64,000 bases of DNA from Coenobita brevimanus (lineage: Eukaryota; Arthropoda; Malacostraca; Decapoda; Coenobitidae). The notes beneath the pieces are model-generated. The model ran no database searches, was not told the origin of the DNA, and saw nothing but the letters and a program-made list of their open reading frames with translations. Positions within the stretch are counted from its first letter, which is position 1. Every line of letters begins with the position of its first letter. This document shows, in pieces, positions 41,036 through 54,099 of the stretch. Both the position numbers and the translations under genes were made by a program. The stretch lies in the NCBI GenBank assembly GCA_032717465.1, contig CM064732.1:35234323-35298322 (forward strand), read 5' to 3'.

Positions 41036-44000
41036 ACCCTTCAACTACAGGGCGTCACTTTCGTGATGCTCAGGCGCAATGGATCATACCACGGGGTGTC
41101 ACTTTTGTGATTCTGTGTTATTTTGAATTCATCCTGGCTTTCAAGTGGTGGCTTGTATCATCTGCCAGTAGTGCCAGTGTCCAGCTATAGTCAGCACTGC
41201 TAATGTCATCTGTACTCCCATCCATTGTTAACAGTTTGGCCATTTTTCCCTGTCCTTGACTTCCCTCCTTACATCCCCTCAATTACCCTCTCCTCCCGCC
41301 TGCCCACCCGTTCCGCACTACGCAAATCCTCTCCGGATTTTACACTGATTTCATTCATTGAAATGTGCCCTATGCCCTATTGTTATACAAAATATTATAT
41401 ATAAAAATTAAAAAAGGTAATTGATACTGTTATACACCTGAAATGGGCTAATTATCACCTGGCAACACCCCATGTGCACTCGTTCGCTAATATTGCCTGT
41501 TTATTTCTCCTTGAAATATGCTGTATGACCTATTCTCGTAATAAAAATATATATATTAGAAAGGAAGGGAGAAGCCTAAGTGATATTTACATTCACCTGG
41601 AACTACCTAATTTATTATGTATTGTCTAGATTTCCTGCCAATCATTTCATAGGATATAAATTAGCAGCTGTCATCACACTGACACTGTCAACCCTTCCCT
41701 GCCCATATACGCCACATCATTCAGTTTACTGTCGTCTTTCGAGGTGAAACCATGTCAGATTCGCACTCCTCCATTTCCGCCGCTTCTGCACCCACTGCAA
41801 AGGGCCCTGTGACCTCTATCCCTACTAAACCTCATGTGGGAAGGGGTAAAGGACTAAGTGACTCTGCTGTGGATCGTGAACTGGCTGATATATCAATGAT
41901 AATGATAGATAGTGACCTTGATCTTTCTGGTGACTCATGCAATGAGCCAGTGGAGGAAATGGTGACAGAAACTCCTAGTATGAGTGCTTCTGTGTCTCAA
42001 GTTTGTCTGGCTCCAAAGGAACGGAGCCCTTAGTGCAGCAAGGGAAGGAATTTCGGAAGGGAGTGAAGAGGAGGCGGGCTAGCCCTAGCACAATGGCCCC
42101 GTTTGACCCAGCCCATCATGAGGCGCAAGGTGCATCACCTCCCCACTCTCCCAGCCCCACTTCACTAATATCGTCCACCTCTTCAGCAGAAATTTCTCCT
42201 GAGTCTTCATCATCGGAGTCTCCACCAGCACCTACAGTGAAGGCAGGCTGTAGGGGATGAGGTAAATCCCTTACTCGCAAAAGTAGAGTTGTCTCTAGAG
42301 TAAGGGCTGCTGGTGGTACACGGCAACCTAGGGTCAGTCGGAGTGACCTTGAAACGGCCCAGCCTGCCTCACAGCCACCCTCATCCATCCTTACCCAGCC
42401 TACACTGCCACAAGAGGGAACCCTGGATGCCTTCGTGTGGACAGAAGGTTCCGATTTCATCCCAGAACAACTCCACTTTGATGAGAGTTCCACAGGGATA
42501 CAGCCTGCCTTCACTCTTGACGAGGATGCTGAGTGTGTGGACTACCTGTTGGCCTTCCTTGATGACGAAGTCATGCAGCACATATGTGATGATACCAACA
42601 GGTACAAGTCACAACATGCTGCAAGTGGTGCAGGGACATCAAAAATGGCACAGTGGACGACCATGCTTCAGGTGCAGGAACTGTATGTGTTCTTCATCCT
42701 CATGCTTCTGATGCCTCACGGAAGCATGAGTTGGAGGATTACTGGTCCATGGACCCTCTATTACCTTCACTCACCTTCAACAAGTACATGGCCAGAGATC
42801 ACTTCCGAAACATCCTAGGAAACCTGCACTTCACCAACAACGATGTACCTTCCCAGACTGACCCACTCTCGAAGATCTGTGAGATTCTGAACAGAATGAA
42901 GGATAAATTTTTGTTATTCTTCCACCCATTTCAGAAGGTTATCATGGATGAGTCCTTGGTTCTGTTCAGAGGATGTCTAAAGTTCGTTCAGTACATTCCA
43001 AGCATATGTCATCGGTTTGGAATAAAGTTCTTTGTGCTGTGTGACTGTAAGATAGGGTACTGTACATCCTTGACTTCGTCATCTGTTCAGTCAGCACTGT
43101 CGATCTGGACCAAACACACCCCCTTGGCTTCTCAGGTTGTGTAGTGAAAGTGCTGCTTGAAAGGTACTTTGGTGGGAATCATGTGCTGTATACAGACAAC
43201 TATTATACAGCACCAAAACTTGCTAAATACCTTTCAGAGCACGGCATCGGCTCCTCCGGCAATGTCAAGAGCAATTGTGCCTACTTCCCCAAATTTCCCG
43301 AGGCAGCAGGTTTGCAGCGGGGAGACATGCACCTACGCAAGTATGAGAAGGTGCTGGCAATATGGTGGCATGATAAGAGGGTCGTGCACATGCTTACCAC
43401 CGTACACAAGGGGGAACTGCAAGACAGTGGGAAGGTTGACTATAGGACAGATGAACCTGTGATGAAACCTGATGCTTTCATCGACTATAATATCAACATG
43501 CAGCTGGTGGACAAGTCCGACATGATGATTGGAGAGATCGACTGCCTCAGGAAGAATGCTAGGTGGTACAGGAAAGTGTTTCTGCATCTCATTGACATGA
43601 CGATGCTGAACGCCTTCATCCTGTACAAGATGAAGGTCAAGCCACCTAAGTCATTCTCCCTGAGGTTGTTCGCCAGGACATGTGTTCAAGAGCTGCTTGA
43701 GAGCCATGGTATGGTGACAGCAGCAGCTCCAAGGCGCCATGCTGTAAGACTTCCCGACAGACTTGAGCAGAGGGCATACATGGATCGGCACAGACTGGTG
43801 CAAATGCCTGCCACAACGAAGAGGAAGGCTGCAATCCGCAGGTGCCAGGTGTGTGCACATACCACCAGACGCACACCTGAGCACAAACCCACCTCATGGC
43901 AGTGTGCTGAATGCCAGGTTCCCCTCTGTGTACCCTGCTTCTTTGAGTACCACAGCCTGAAACATTTCTAAAGCAGTGGAAGTGGAAATGTAAATAATGT

Positions 44001-44804
44001 GTAAATAGCAAGTGAAAGCAATGGATGTAAATATAACTGAACAGTGGAAAATTGATTTATAAGTTACTGCAAGTAACAGTGCATAACATAGGGTAAATAA
44101 AATAGATATGTAAAATAATGTAAAGAAAACAGAAAATGTAAATAGAATTGTAAAAAATTAGTAATATAAGAATATGACTATAAATACATGGAGTAATGAC
44201 AGCGAAAGTGAAAGCTTTGCTCTCTGTGCTAGCTTACTGAACGAGAAAGTGAATGCCTGGAGTGAAAATAAACTACTAGTACTGAAGGAAACTAATGGAT
44301 AATTATTGTATATATAAATTAATGTAATAAAGTACTAGGAATATAAAGTGTGAGCGTGTTCATGAATAATAAATGACAGCTCTGCCTCAGAATACCAGCA
44401 GGGAACGAGCACGAGTGGAAAGCTCGTACACGCTCGTAATTTACAGTATAATTTCACAGTTTTTTTTTTTTTTGGAGTATGGATTCCAAACTACTTGAAA
44501 TTCATAGAATAGTGTTTCTAGTGATAATATCAAGCAGTGGTAAACATATTACGGGGTATTGGGAAGTGTAAAGTGGAGACTTCGTTACCGAACTTCAGAA
44601 GTCTCCACAAGTCCAACGGTAGTTGACGAAGGCTCAATAAACATCCCAGGAGAAAGCGGAAGGTATATGCCATAAGTTTATTTAATTATAATATTCTAGG
44701 ACTAATAACTGATTTTTGGCAAATATTTTCAAAAAGTCAGTCGGAGCGCGAATATCCCCGCGAGACGGGCACAATGCGCTTTCGACATCCCCGCGATTAA
44801 GGGG
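41036..44804 (+). mobile_element. piggyBac-family transposon, near complete, degenerate
   Basis: The ends are inverted relatives: the left starts ACCCTTCAACTACAGGGCGTC after TTGA (41032-41035), and the right, read inward on the minus strand, gives CCCCTTAATCGCGGGGATGTC before TTAG (44805-44808). The flanks are one-base variants of TTAA. Inside the left end a GTCACTTT(C/T)GTGAT motif occurs twice (about 41054 and 41098), as subterminal repeats. The transposase gene lies on the same strand at 41752-43971, and about 830 bp of AT-rich 3' sequence follows. Length (about 3.8 kb) and layout fit an autonomous element that has decayed. Confidence 0.75.
41752..43971 (+). pseudogene. piggyBac-family transposase, broken by frameshifts and a stop
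   Basis: Four frame segments read in order. 41752-42033: acidic N-terminus. About 42003-42818: linker with an in-frame TGA at 42258 and 'TLDAFVWTEGSDFIPEQLHF'. 42653-43144: 'KVIMDESLVLFRGCLKFVQY' (first catalytic Asp) and 'FFVLCDCKIGY'. 43144-43971: 'GNHVLYTDNYYTAPKLAKYL' (second Asp), 'DYNINMQLVDKSDMM' (third Asp), then a C-terminal cysteine-rich domain with 'CQVCAHTTRR' and 'CAECQVPLCVPC', ending 'YHSLKHF'. The breaks lie near 42020, 42715 and 43080-43140. All three catalytic Asp residues survive. The same domain order occurs in the minus-strand piggyBac at 0.7-2.5 kb, but the proteins are clearly from different families. Confidence 0.9.
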
Positions 44805-44809
44805 TTAGC

Positions 44810-45746
44810 TCCCCTTCTGTGATGTCTTTTTAACAAGTGAACTTTGCATTTGTTGACTGGACTGCAATCATTATTAGCACCTCCTTATAATGTGATATTA
44901 ATATATCCTTTTTACATTTTTTGGAGAGTTCATAGTATTCCTTATATATAATGACTTTCACTTATTTTGTTCTTGGTACTGCTAGTGTAGATAATTTATA
45001 ATTTATTAACCCTCTCTTCATTACAATGCCTTTCTTATCTATCTATCCTTAATACTCTGAGGTTGGATGTTTCGTTTTAGTTACTTTCTTATAAGGAGGC
45101 ATTTTGTTTGTTGATCCTTACTACTGCCAAACGAGTGACACGCGATTTCCTGTTCCCTTAGAAATAGGAAAGCCCGTAAATAGAATATGGATTGGATATT
45201 TCATCCATTGAATGCAATGATGTTTTATGTTTATTGGAGTCTTCCTGCAAACAAATCCATTCATATCAAAGAGGATCTGGGCAGTAAATGGATCAGAAAT
45301 CACCTATGCTAACTTCCGTAGCACGGTGATTGTTTTGTCTGCTATTTTATCCTGACCACTGTCCGACAATTAATGAAATTATGGGAGACATTATTTAAAA
45401 ACAAGTGAATTAAGAGTACCAACGTAGGTATAGAAGTGTATTAGGAAACTTGCAGCTACATGCTTCACTTTTAAGACTGAGGAATGCCACTTAGTTGAGT
45501 TTAATTACCTGTTTCATGCTAAGAACAATTTCCATTTTACTGGTGATGTCGAAAGCTACTGCATTCCATATTAAACCTTTATGTAGAATCTAGTTCAATG
45601 CTCTAACATTTTTTAACTGACTGACAGTTCCATTAAGTGCTGTATCAAGTAGAGAAGAGTGTCACAATTACGAAAACTGAAGACCCATATAGTAAAATAC
45701 TAAATCAAAAAAAAGATCTCACCCACTCCCATTAAGCCAGTAACCT

Positions 45747-45748
<2 letters not shown>
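44810..45748. other. Intergenic spacer
   Basis: AT-rich DNA without recognisable genes. The longest frame (60 codons, minus) has no domain content. Confidence 0.5.

Positions 45749-45813
<65 letters not shown>
45749..45813. repeat. (AC)n microsatellite
   Basis: About 32 AC dinucleotides, followed by about 330 bp of pyrimidine-rich sequence. Confidence 0.96.
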
Positions 45814-45814
<1 letters not shown>

Positions 45815-46360
45815 GCCCTCCCTCCTCTCCCTCTCCCTTCACACTTATCACAGGGTCCTCCAACCCTCACATCTCTCCTATCTTCCCCACATCTCATTCT
45901 TCTCCCATGCTCTCTTACCCAAGACTATCCATACCTTTTCTCCCTACCTGCGTCCGATTTGCCCTCTTTCTTCCCTATCTTTATCCCCAACCCACCATTT
46001 GTGACCTCTCACTTCTCTCTCCCCAGTCGTTAACTTCTTTTTTCAAATCTCCAACCACTTCCCCTCCTCCATCTTCACCCCTAACCCCCCATACTCCTAA
46101 AAATCAATCCAGGCCACAGCTCATTGCCATCCCTCACTCTCATTACCATCATCATCACCATCATTATTTATTATCATATATTAACGTTGCCTGGCTCAAA
46201 ATTGCTGCCCCTCATAACATTAACCTGATTCTACGTTATACCGGGCTCGTATATTAGTGCAGGAACGACCGCCAATCCCCCGCCTCACCTCACTTTTTTT
46301 TTTTCATTCGCTCTCTTTCGCTCTCTCTCGTTAGTTCTCTCTCATTGCCTAGTTCGATCG

Positions 46361-46362
<2 letters not shown>

Positions 46363-46401
<39 letters not shown>
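46363..46401. repeat. (CT)n microsatellite
   Basis: About 19 CT dinucleotides next to the 3' end of the minus-strand RTE. Confidence 0.95.
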
Positions 46402-46404
<3 letters not shown>

Positions 46405-46444
46405 CACAGACTTCTCATATCTGAACCAATTATCTTTTTTTTCA

Positions 46445-46680
46445 TCAATCACTCTCCATACATTCTCTCCATATTATGCCCAAACCATAGCAACATCTCT
46501 GTTTAATTTGTTCAGCCATCTCCTCCATAACTCCAGTTCTCCGTCGCACTTCATCATTTCTCAATCGATCCATACACGTCCCTCCACACATACTCCTCAG
46601 ACACCTCATCTCCATTAGATTCACACTCTTCCTCTCTGCTACACCCATAGTCCACGTTTCAGCCCCGTATAATGTAGTCA
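46445..46680 (-). pseudogene. RTE LINE C-terminal segment beyond the DNA-transposon insertion
   Basis: The frame reads 'TTLYGAETWTMGVAERKSVN', 'MRCLRSMCGGTCMDRLRNDE' and 'VRRRTGVMEEMAEQIKQRCC', the post-RT domain seen in RTE proteins. It continues in frame from the part upstream of the insert when the insert and one 5-bp duplicate are ignored. Confidence 0.78.
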
Positions 46681-47632
46681 TCAAGGCCTAAAAGACTACC
46701 AGGTCTCTTCTTACAAGGTCAAATTTGTATCCAGCTCGCGCACACCGTCACGGTGTGGGCTCACCTTAGAAGAGGTTGCCAGGCAGTGATAAACAGTAAT
46801 AAATTTGTTTCATCTTATGTTCTGCAGTAGCATTATTGTGCATTGCTGTGCATGTATATATTTGTGGGTTATGAATAATCACTCAATCGTACATTCATTT
46901 AGCATAATTTGACAAAAAAGAGTAACTGGTCAAGTGAGTTTCTAATGTTCATAATTTTCCACAATAATAATTGTTTCATCTCCCACCAATGTCAAAACAA
47001 TTTTAAATGATAAGCTTAGCTATCACCTTTACTGTTTGACCTGATGTGCATTCAAATAAGTATTTGCATACAGTAGGAGTAAATTGATTTGGGGTGCTCA
47101 GTATTCTGGAAGTGTTTGGCAACTATCCCCCCCACTTTTCCTTCCTCTACCCCCTTTCTCTCCCATCTCTCCCCCTTTCTCGTAGGTCTCTCTTTAATGA
47201 GGCAAATTATATACCCTAACTTCAACTACCCTGCTCCAGTAAACTAAAACATGGAATACATGATTGTTCAAGGAACTGAAGGGAGATGAAAGTATTCTGA
47301 GAGCATTATTAAGAGCTACATTATCAGTATTTTTCATCGCCATTATTTCATTTTCACTCCACAGTTTCTTTCTAATCTGGATAAATTCATCTGATGATAA
47401 CTAGAACAGAATAATAAAGCCGACACGGTGTTGAACAGATTAAAAAATAAGAAAAAAAATTTGGAGGCAAGGTATGTCTGTCTCTACTACTCTCCCATAG
47501 CTGTCACAAGAGCAGCTCCCCCCTCTCACACCCCCAGCCTCTGCTGGGGGAGACTGTCCTCTACACCGTGACGTCACCACATCTGCGTAGTACCACTGGG
47601 TGAAGAGACCTGGTAGTCTTATTGGCCTTGGC
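46681..47632. mobile_element. Non-autonomous DNA transposon with 29-bp inverted ends, inserted in the RTE
   Basis: The inverted ends lie at 46682-46710 and 47602-47630 and agree at 27 of 29 positions, sharing 'AAGACTACCAGGTCTCTTC'. The flanks AGTCA (46676-46680 and 47633-47637) form a 5-bp target duplication. Interior sequence has no coding capacity. Second inner inverted words 'CACACCGTCACGGTG' and 'CTACACCGTGACGTCACC' lie just inside the ends. I cannot assign a superfamily. Confidence 0.8.
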
Positions 47633-47637
47633 AGTCA

Positions 47638-50083
47638 GTACCACTACACCCTCATACAGCCTTCTCTTTACATCCATTCTAAGCAAACGACACCTAAACA
47701 CTTTCTTTCTTTCCTTCCAGCACCTTTCCTGCTTCATTCATTCTAAACGTCACCTCTACATCCATTCTTCCATCCACAGCAACATGTGACCCTAAATACT
47801 TAAAACACTCTACCTCCTCAAGCAACTCACCATTCTGAACTACATTCATCCTACTACCATCTATCAACCTCGTACACTTCATCACTTTACTCTTATTCTC
47901 ACTCTCAGTTTCCTCCTTTCACACACTCTTCCAAACTCCTCTGCCAACTGTCTTAATCTCTCCCACGAATCAGCCATCAGTGCAGCAGCATTCGCAAACA
48001 GCAGGTGATTCAGATTCCACTTTCTATCATCAACATTCACCAGACTCAAACCTCCCCCTAACACTCTCTCATTCACTTTCCTTACAACAACATCCAAATG
48101 AATAATAAACAACCAAGGAGACATCACACATCTCTGCCGCAGTCCCACACTCACGGGAAACCAATGACTCACAGTATTTCCCACTCCTACACACGGTCTA
48201 CTATATACAACTTTTCCTCTCCTTTTAACAACCTACCATCCAGTCCATAAAATCTCGAAACAGTCCACAAAGCCTCCCTATCAGTTCTATTATACACTTT
48301 CTCTAAATCCATGAATGCCCAAAACACATTTATACCTTTCGTTAAATGCTTTCACACACCTGTCTCACAACAAACACCTGATCCAATCACCCCCTTCCTC
48401 TCCTAAAGCCACACTCCTCGTCACTAATCACTCCCTCTGTACCCTCTCTAACACTCTTAATTAACACTCTACCATACACCTTACCTACAACACTCAACAG
48501 ACTTATACCCCTAAAACTAGTACATTCATACTTATCACCCTTACCATTATACAACGGAACCACACATGCACTTGCCCAGTCAATCGACACCATAATGCTC
48601 ACAAAACACACATTCAGCAATCCTACTAGCCACTCAACAAGTCACTCCACCTCCTTTCAGACACTGCACAGCACACCTATCCATAACTGCAGCTTTTCCT
48701 GCTTTCATCTCCTTTACTGCCTTCCGCACTTCCTCCATCGTGATCAAAGAAACATTCAGCTCTCCCAACACATTTATTCCTCGCACCCTTCCATTTGCTA
48801 AAGTTTCAGCCTCCTTTTCCTCCTCTACATTTAACAAACTTCAAAATACTCTGACAACCTCTTCCTTACTGTGTCCATCTCAGTTGAAATCCTTCCATCC
48901 TCTGCTCTTACTCGCTCTTCCTTCTTAGACTCTCCCCCTCGCACCTTCTTCACCTCCTTCTATAACATTTTCTTATTTTGTTGAAAATTCCCAGTCAACT
49001 ACCTATCCCACCTCTCACCTGCTGCCACTTTAGCATCATGCACCGCTCTTTTCGCCCTAATCCTCTTTTCCTTATACCTCTCATATGACACCTCATCCTT
49101 CCTCTGCGATCACTCTTCATATGCACGTCTCGTCTCAGCTACAGCCTTACTCACTTCCTCACACCACCAATCACTTCCCTTTCTTACACCACCACTCACT
49201 CGTCTCACACCACACGCCTCTTCTGTTTACCCCACCATAGCACTCTTAAAAAACTGTCATTCCCCCTCCACGTCACCATATTCCTGATCTTTCGATGCAT
49301 TCCACTCCGCTTTCAACTTCTCCTGATACTCTATCACTGCATTCCACTCTTCTTTCAACTTCTCCTGATACTCTATCATTCTCTCGCATTTATCAAAGTC
49401 ACTCACTTTCAAAACCTCCCTACCACACCCAACTCTCCTAGCTCTCACCCACCTCATACCTACTCTCAACTTTCCCCTCACCAGGGAGTGTTCAGACATA
49501 CCTCCACCCTCCCTCTCTCAAAAATCCAACAATCTTCCTTTTACATTCCTGGACACGACCACATATTCCATCAGTGCTCCGTCAACAACCCTTCCACCCT
49601 CCTGCCTCATCCATCTATATATATAAAATATCTTTCTTCTCAAACAAGGTATTTCCCATCACCATTACTCGGTCAACACACATCCCTATCATTCTTTCCT
49701 CATTATCATTTCCTCCAGGCACACCATGCATACCAACATTTGCCACTGGCATTCAGATCTCCCATGATTACCACATTCACATTTGCTCCAAAGCACTGCA
49801 GACACTTATTATCATTCCAGAAAGACTCCCTCTCTTCTTCATCTCATTCACTACCAGGCCCAAATGCACTCACAGATACCCACAACTCACTTCCAAATTT
49901 CGCTTTCCACCACATCAGTCTCGACGACACCTCTTTCCATTCAATCACACACTGTTGCACTTCTGGGCCCACTAACAAGGCCACCCCTTTTGCTTTTCCT
50001 CTAGTCTCACTTCCAAACTTAGATTCACCTTTCCCTTTCATCATTGCTTCAGTCAAGGCTAACACTTCCAACTTTCTTCTCAC
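47638..50083 (-). pseudogene. RTE LINE EN-RT coding remnant
   Basis: From the N-terminal side: an EN segment at 50083-49844 ('GKAKGVALLVGPEVQQCVIE', 'EVSSRLMWWKAKFGSELWVS'), the EN end and linker at 49499-49257 ('SEHSLVRGKLRVGMRWVRAR'), an RT entry at 48837-48634 ('EEVRKAVKEMKAGKAAVMD'), 48620-48387 ('ACVVPLYNGKGDKYECTSFR' and 'EECGFRRGRG'), and 48184-47882 ('SVGLRQRCVMSPWLFIIHL'). Motif C reads 'LLFANAAALMAD': the catalytic FADD is FANA, so RT is dead. 47885-47694 gives 'ECFKYLGSHVAVDGRM'. There are many stops and shifts. A short internal duplication lies at 49296-49375, where 'TTTCAACTTCTCCTGATACT' occurs twice. Confidence 0.82.
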
Positions 50084-50399
50084 ATTTTCCCAATCTCCTC
50101 CCTTTTAGCCTCAATCGTGCTACATCCACGCACATTCATAATTATACCCAGTCTTCAAAGTACGGGGATAGCTCAATCCCCCTTCCCTTTCTGTGCCCTG
50201 TCTCACTGTAGGAACTACAAATACAGAGGAGGGGGGTCCCTAGTCCCCTCACCCCTTCCCTTTTAAACGCCTTTTATGACACAGAGGGAAAACAGTGGCA
50301 GAATTCTTCCTAACACAACCTGGCCACAGTGTGGTAATACCACCCCACAGTGGGGCCAGATTGTGTCCCCTCTATTACAGGGAGGAAAGATTAAGTAAG

Positions 50400-51020
<621 letters not shown>

Positions 51021-51079
51021 ATGCGAGTGTATGTGCGTGCATGCGAGAGTACATGGAAGCGTGCATGGACACGTGCGTA

Positions 51080-52670
51080 TGTGTACTGAGTTTAACTTAT
51101 CAAAACCGTGACCTAAACACCACATATACTTTTGACTGGTAGTTACTGATAATATCTAGGCAAGAATCGAATATGAGGGTCGTAAGCTAAAAGGTTGTGG
51201 CCACCGGAGTGAAAAAATGAATTTACTCTAAGAGAACAGTTGTTCCCTATCCCAGAGAGACTACCTTTTTTATTATATAGTTTTGCCATCCAAGGGCAGT
51301 ATTAATCTGCCTATGGGAATGCCTTTTATTAAAAGGGGATAAAAATTTTATCCTTCTGTACAATGCTTTTTTTTTTTTTTTTTTAACATATTTCATTATT
51401 GTCCCTCTCACACTAATTAAGCTGACGGAAGAACGGGTTGGGTGACTTACTGTAATGAGATAAGGGGAGCAAGAGATAATTTATAAACTTATATTCCCAA
51501 ACGGACGCTAAATTATCTTTTAATTCACTTCCTTCTCATAGCATCAGTGTCATTATCAGCATGCCTATCAGCATTATTTGTAGTTGACATAACGAATTTT
51601 CTCTGACTTTTACAGTGATATAATAATTTACCTTTGTAAAACAAATGTTTTTGATAGGAATAAAAAAATATATATTTTACCAGCTTTCAATTTCAGTCAG
51701 TAATTTTGCCGTACTGCAGCCTTTATGGCTATAGTTCCAAAACCCTATTTTTTCATATATTTTCGTAATTGCTTGACAGCATGCATGGCTCAATTGCCGA
51801 AAACAAAACCAGACTTTATCATACTAAATTGAACACCGTCATGAAAGATTAATGGTGCACTGATAAGTAAATGGAGTATATTTCTTTCCTTACAGAATGA
51901 ATGGATTACATTAACTTCTTCCTAATGCATTTATAGAATGAGTAGGGGTTGTCAAGCCAATACCAAAGACTCCCCGTACAGTTCATCCAACCCACTCGCT
52001 CTCGTCAATTCTCCAGCTTCATCATCCTCCAAACTACTTTTTCTCACGCATTCATTTACAGCAGCTATTCATCTTCCTCTTGGTCAACCACGCCTCCTCT
52101 CACATTCAAATTTTCTCACATGTACCCTTTTCATTACCTGTTTAAACTCATTCTCTCTGTATGGCCATACCACAAAGTACTGTACGCTCTCGTCAACACT
52201 GTAGTCTGCGGACTTCGTAATTCTCCATCTTTCACGCATCACACGTTTCTTATCCTATCCAGTCTACACTTTCCACAAACAGTTCTCCATAACCCCACCC
52301 CCACTTCACTAACTCTATACTTTTCGTTTTAATGCCACACTACAGTTTTACACCCTTATGTTAAGGTGGGTACTGACACGTTTTAATGCAATTTTCTTGC
52401 ATGTGCCACAATCAGACAAATAGATACTAAAGAAAATACTCATGATTTCTATGAAAGTACGGCATTTCTTAGGCTATATGATTTTCAATGTAGACCTACA
52501 TGTGGTACATCCGATGTGGTGGACTACAATCTCAGTGAAGAAACTGCGTGAAATGGACACCCGAATATTTGTACAATGAGTTTAGCATTGCGACTTCCAC
52601 AAGTATGACAGTCACCACAAAGAGTAAAGGAATACCTTAAGGCAACTGTAAATGTATTGAAAAACAGACT
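51080..52670. other. Intergenic spacer
   Basis: No gene recognised. A T run lies at 51368-51384. A plus-strand frame at 51949-52332 (127 codons) is Ser/Thr/Phe-rich and without domains. Confidence 0.45.
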
Positions 52671-52671
52671 T

Positions 52672-52672
<1 letters not shown>

Positions 52673-52747
<75 letters not shown>
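52673..52747. repeat. (CA)n microsatellite
   Basis: About 37 CA dinucleotides. Confidence 0.97.
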
Positions 52748-52749
<2 letters not shown>

Positions 52750-52929
52750 CTGTACTAGATTTAAATTGCATCAGGTGAGAAAATGGTCCTGACTCAACAA
52801 TAAAGCAGACCAAAAGAAAATCCGAACAGTTATTACGAACTATTAAGAAGCCTCGTTTTAGAAAAAAAAAAAATGTAAGTAAGGAACAGATGAAAGAAGA
52901 TCTCTCACTGGTTGCTTCCAGTGGAGACA

Positions 52930-54010
52930 TTAAGAAGACTGCGATAAAAGGGAGGAATAGCTAGATGATTGTGATTTGTTGTTTGGGGAGGGAAATGAAT
53001 AATGAATGTGACTGGATGTTTGGAAATGGAAGGAAAGATGGGATTGGTTGCTCAAAAAACGGGGATTGTGAGGAATGCAGTGTCTCGGTGTTAAAGGGAT
53101 GAGGAATGGAAGTAAAGGAGCGACTAGTTGTTCAAAGGACGGGAATGGAAAGAACGCTGCGACTGGTTGTTCAAAGGAAGGGTAATGGAAAGGAAGCTGC
53201 GACTGGTTGTTCAAGGGATGGGGAATGGAAGGAAGGTTGTTATTGTTGATAGGGAAGGACATATACGGACGCGTCATGACTTTTTTTTTTTTTTATGAGG
53301 AAATGGATATTGAAGGGAATGCTACAGTTGATTGAAGCAGAAAACTGTTGTGGTCTGACTGGTCGAAAGTAGCAGGTTATGAGTGCTCTGTTTTTCATTT
53401 AAAAAAGGGTGATGGAAGAAAGCATGTGACTGGAAGTTCAAGGACGTAAGGAGAACTGACTGACTGGCTGGAAATAGTTTCCTTGAACACCGTGACTGAC
53501 TGCTCAAAAGGTAAATAAAAGGAGAGGTCAGATTGGGAACTCAATAAGATAAGGAGTATCGGTACTCAGACTGTTTGATGTGAGATCGTAGATTTAAAAA
53601 TTCCGTATTACTACTGGGTATTTTACTGGGAGCTTAGATGTAAAACCCACGGAGTGTAGTTGATCTCTACTCTCATACAATCTTTCACGGTGCAGGTAGA
53701 GAGTTTCCTCTGTGTGTTTTGCCAAGTGTCCCGACTACCCTGTTTACATCAGCAGAACTGGCAAGAAGTCAGCTGGTCTCTGTCAGCTCATGAACTCCAT
53801 CTTTGTCTGATCCTTGATGGATAAGCAACAAACATCCGCTCGGTTACATTTCGAGAAACTCAAGTAAGTAAAGAGGGCTCTGACTGGAAGCTCGAAAATT
53901 TAGAGACCGAGAGAGTAAAGAAAGCTGTGACCGAACACTAATCAAAGTACAAAAAGCTCAGACTGGAAGCTAGCACTGGTGAGGTATGAAGGCTCTACTT
54001 GGTTGCTTTC
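52930..54010. repeat. Degenerate ~50-bp tandem repeat, 'GACTGGTTGTTCAAAGG' type
   Basis: Between 53040 and 53240 the motif 'CGACTGGTTGTTCAAAGGA' followed by GGAATGGAAAGGAA recurs at about 50-bp spacing. Increasingly diverged forms ('GACTGGAAG(T/C)TC') continue to about 53970. No stable reading frame. Confidence 0.7.
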
Positions 54011-54099
54011 ATATACTCCACTGTTTCTTTAATATTTATTTATTTTAACAGAAAACATATGACAACAGATAATTCCAGTAATAAAGTACAGCTATATCG

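Larger units (their letters stand above)
46440..50150 (-). mobile_element. RTE-clade LINE on the minus strand, decayed, split by a DNA transposon
   Basis: EN-linker-RT-C-terminal blocks run in order from about 50090 down to 46445, with a 952-bp insert at 46681-47632. It is a different family from the RTE at 5.3 kb; its motifs, such as 'FRGISLLSVVGKVYGRVLI', are typical of the clade. A G/C-rich leader-like segment lies upstream (50150-50390). The 3' end meets a T-rich stretch and CT microsatellite at about 46300-46440. The last C-terminal block of the protein is missing. Confidence 0.8.

Noticed and set aside
51949..52332. 127-codon plus-strand frame
   Set aside because: Ser/Thr/Phe-rich pyrimidine translation overlapping another equally open frame; no domain.
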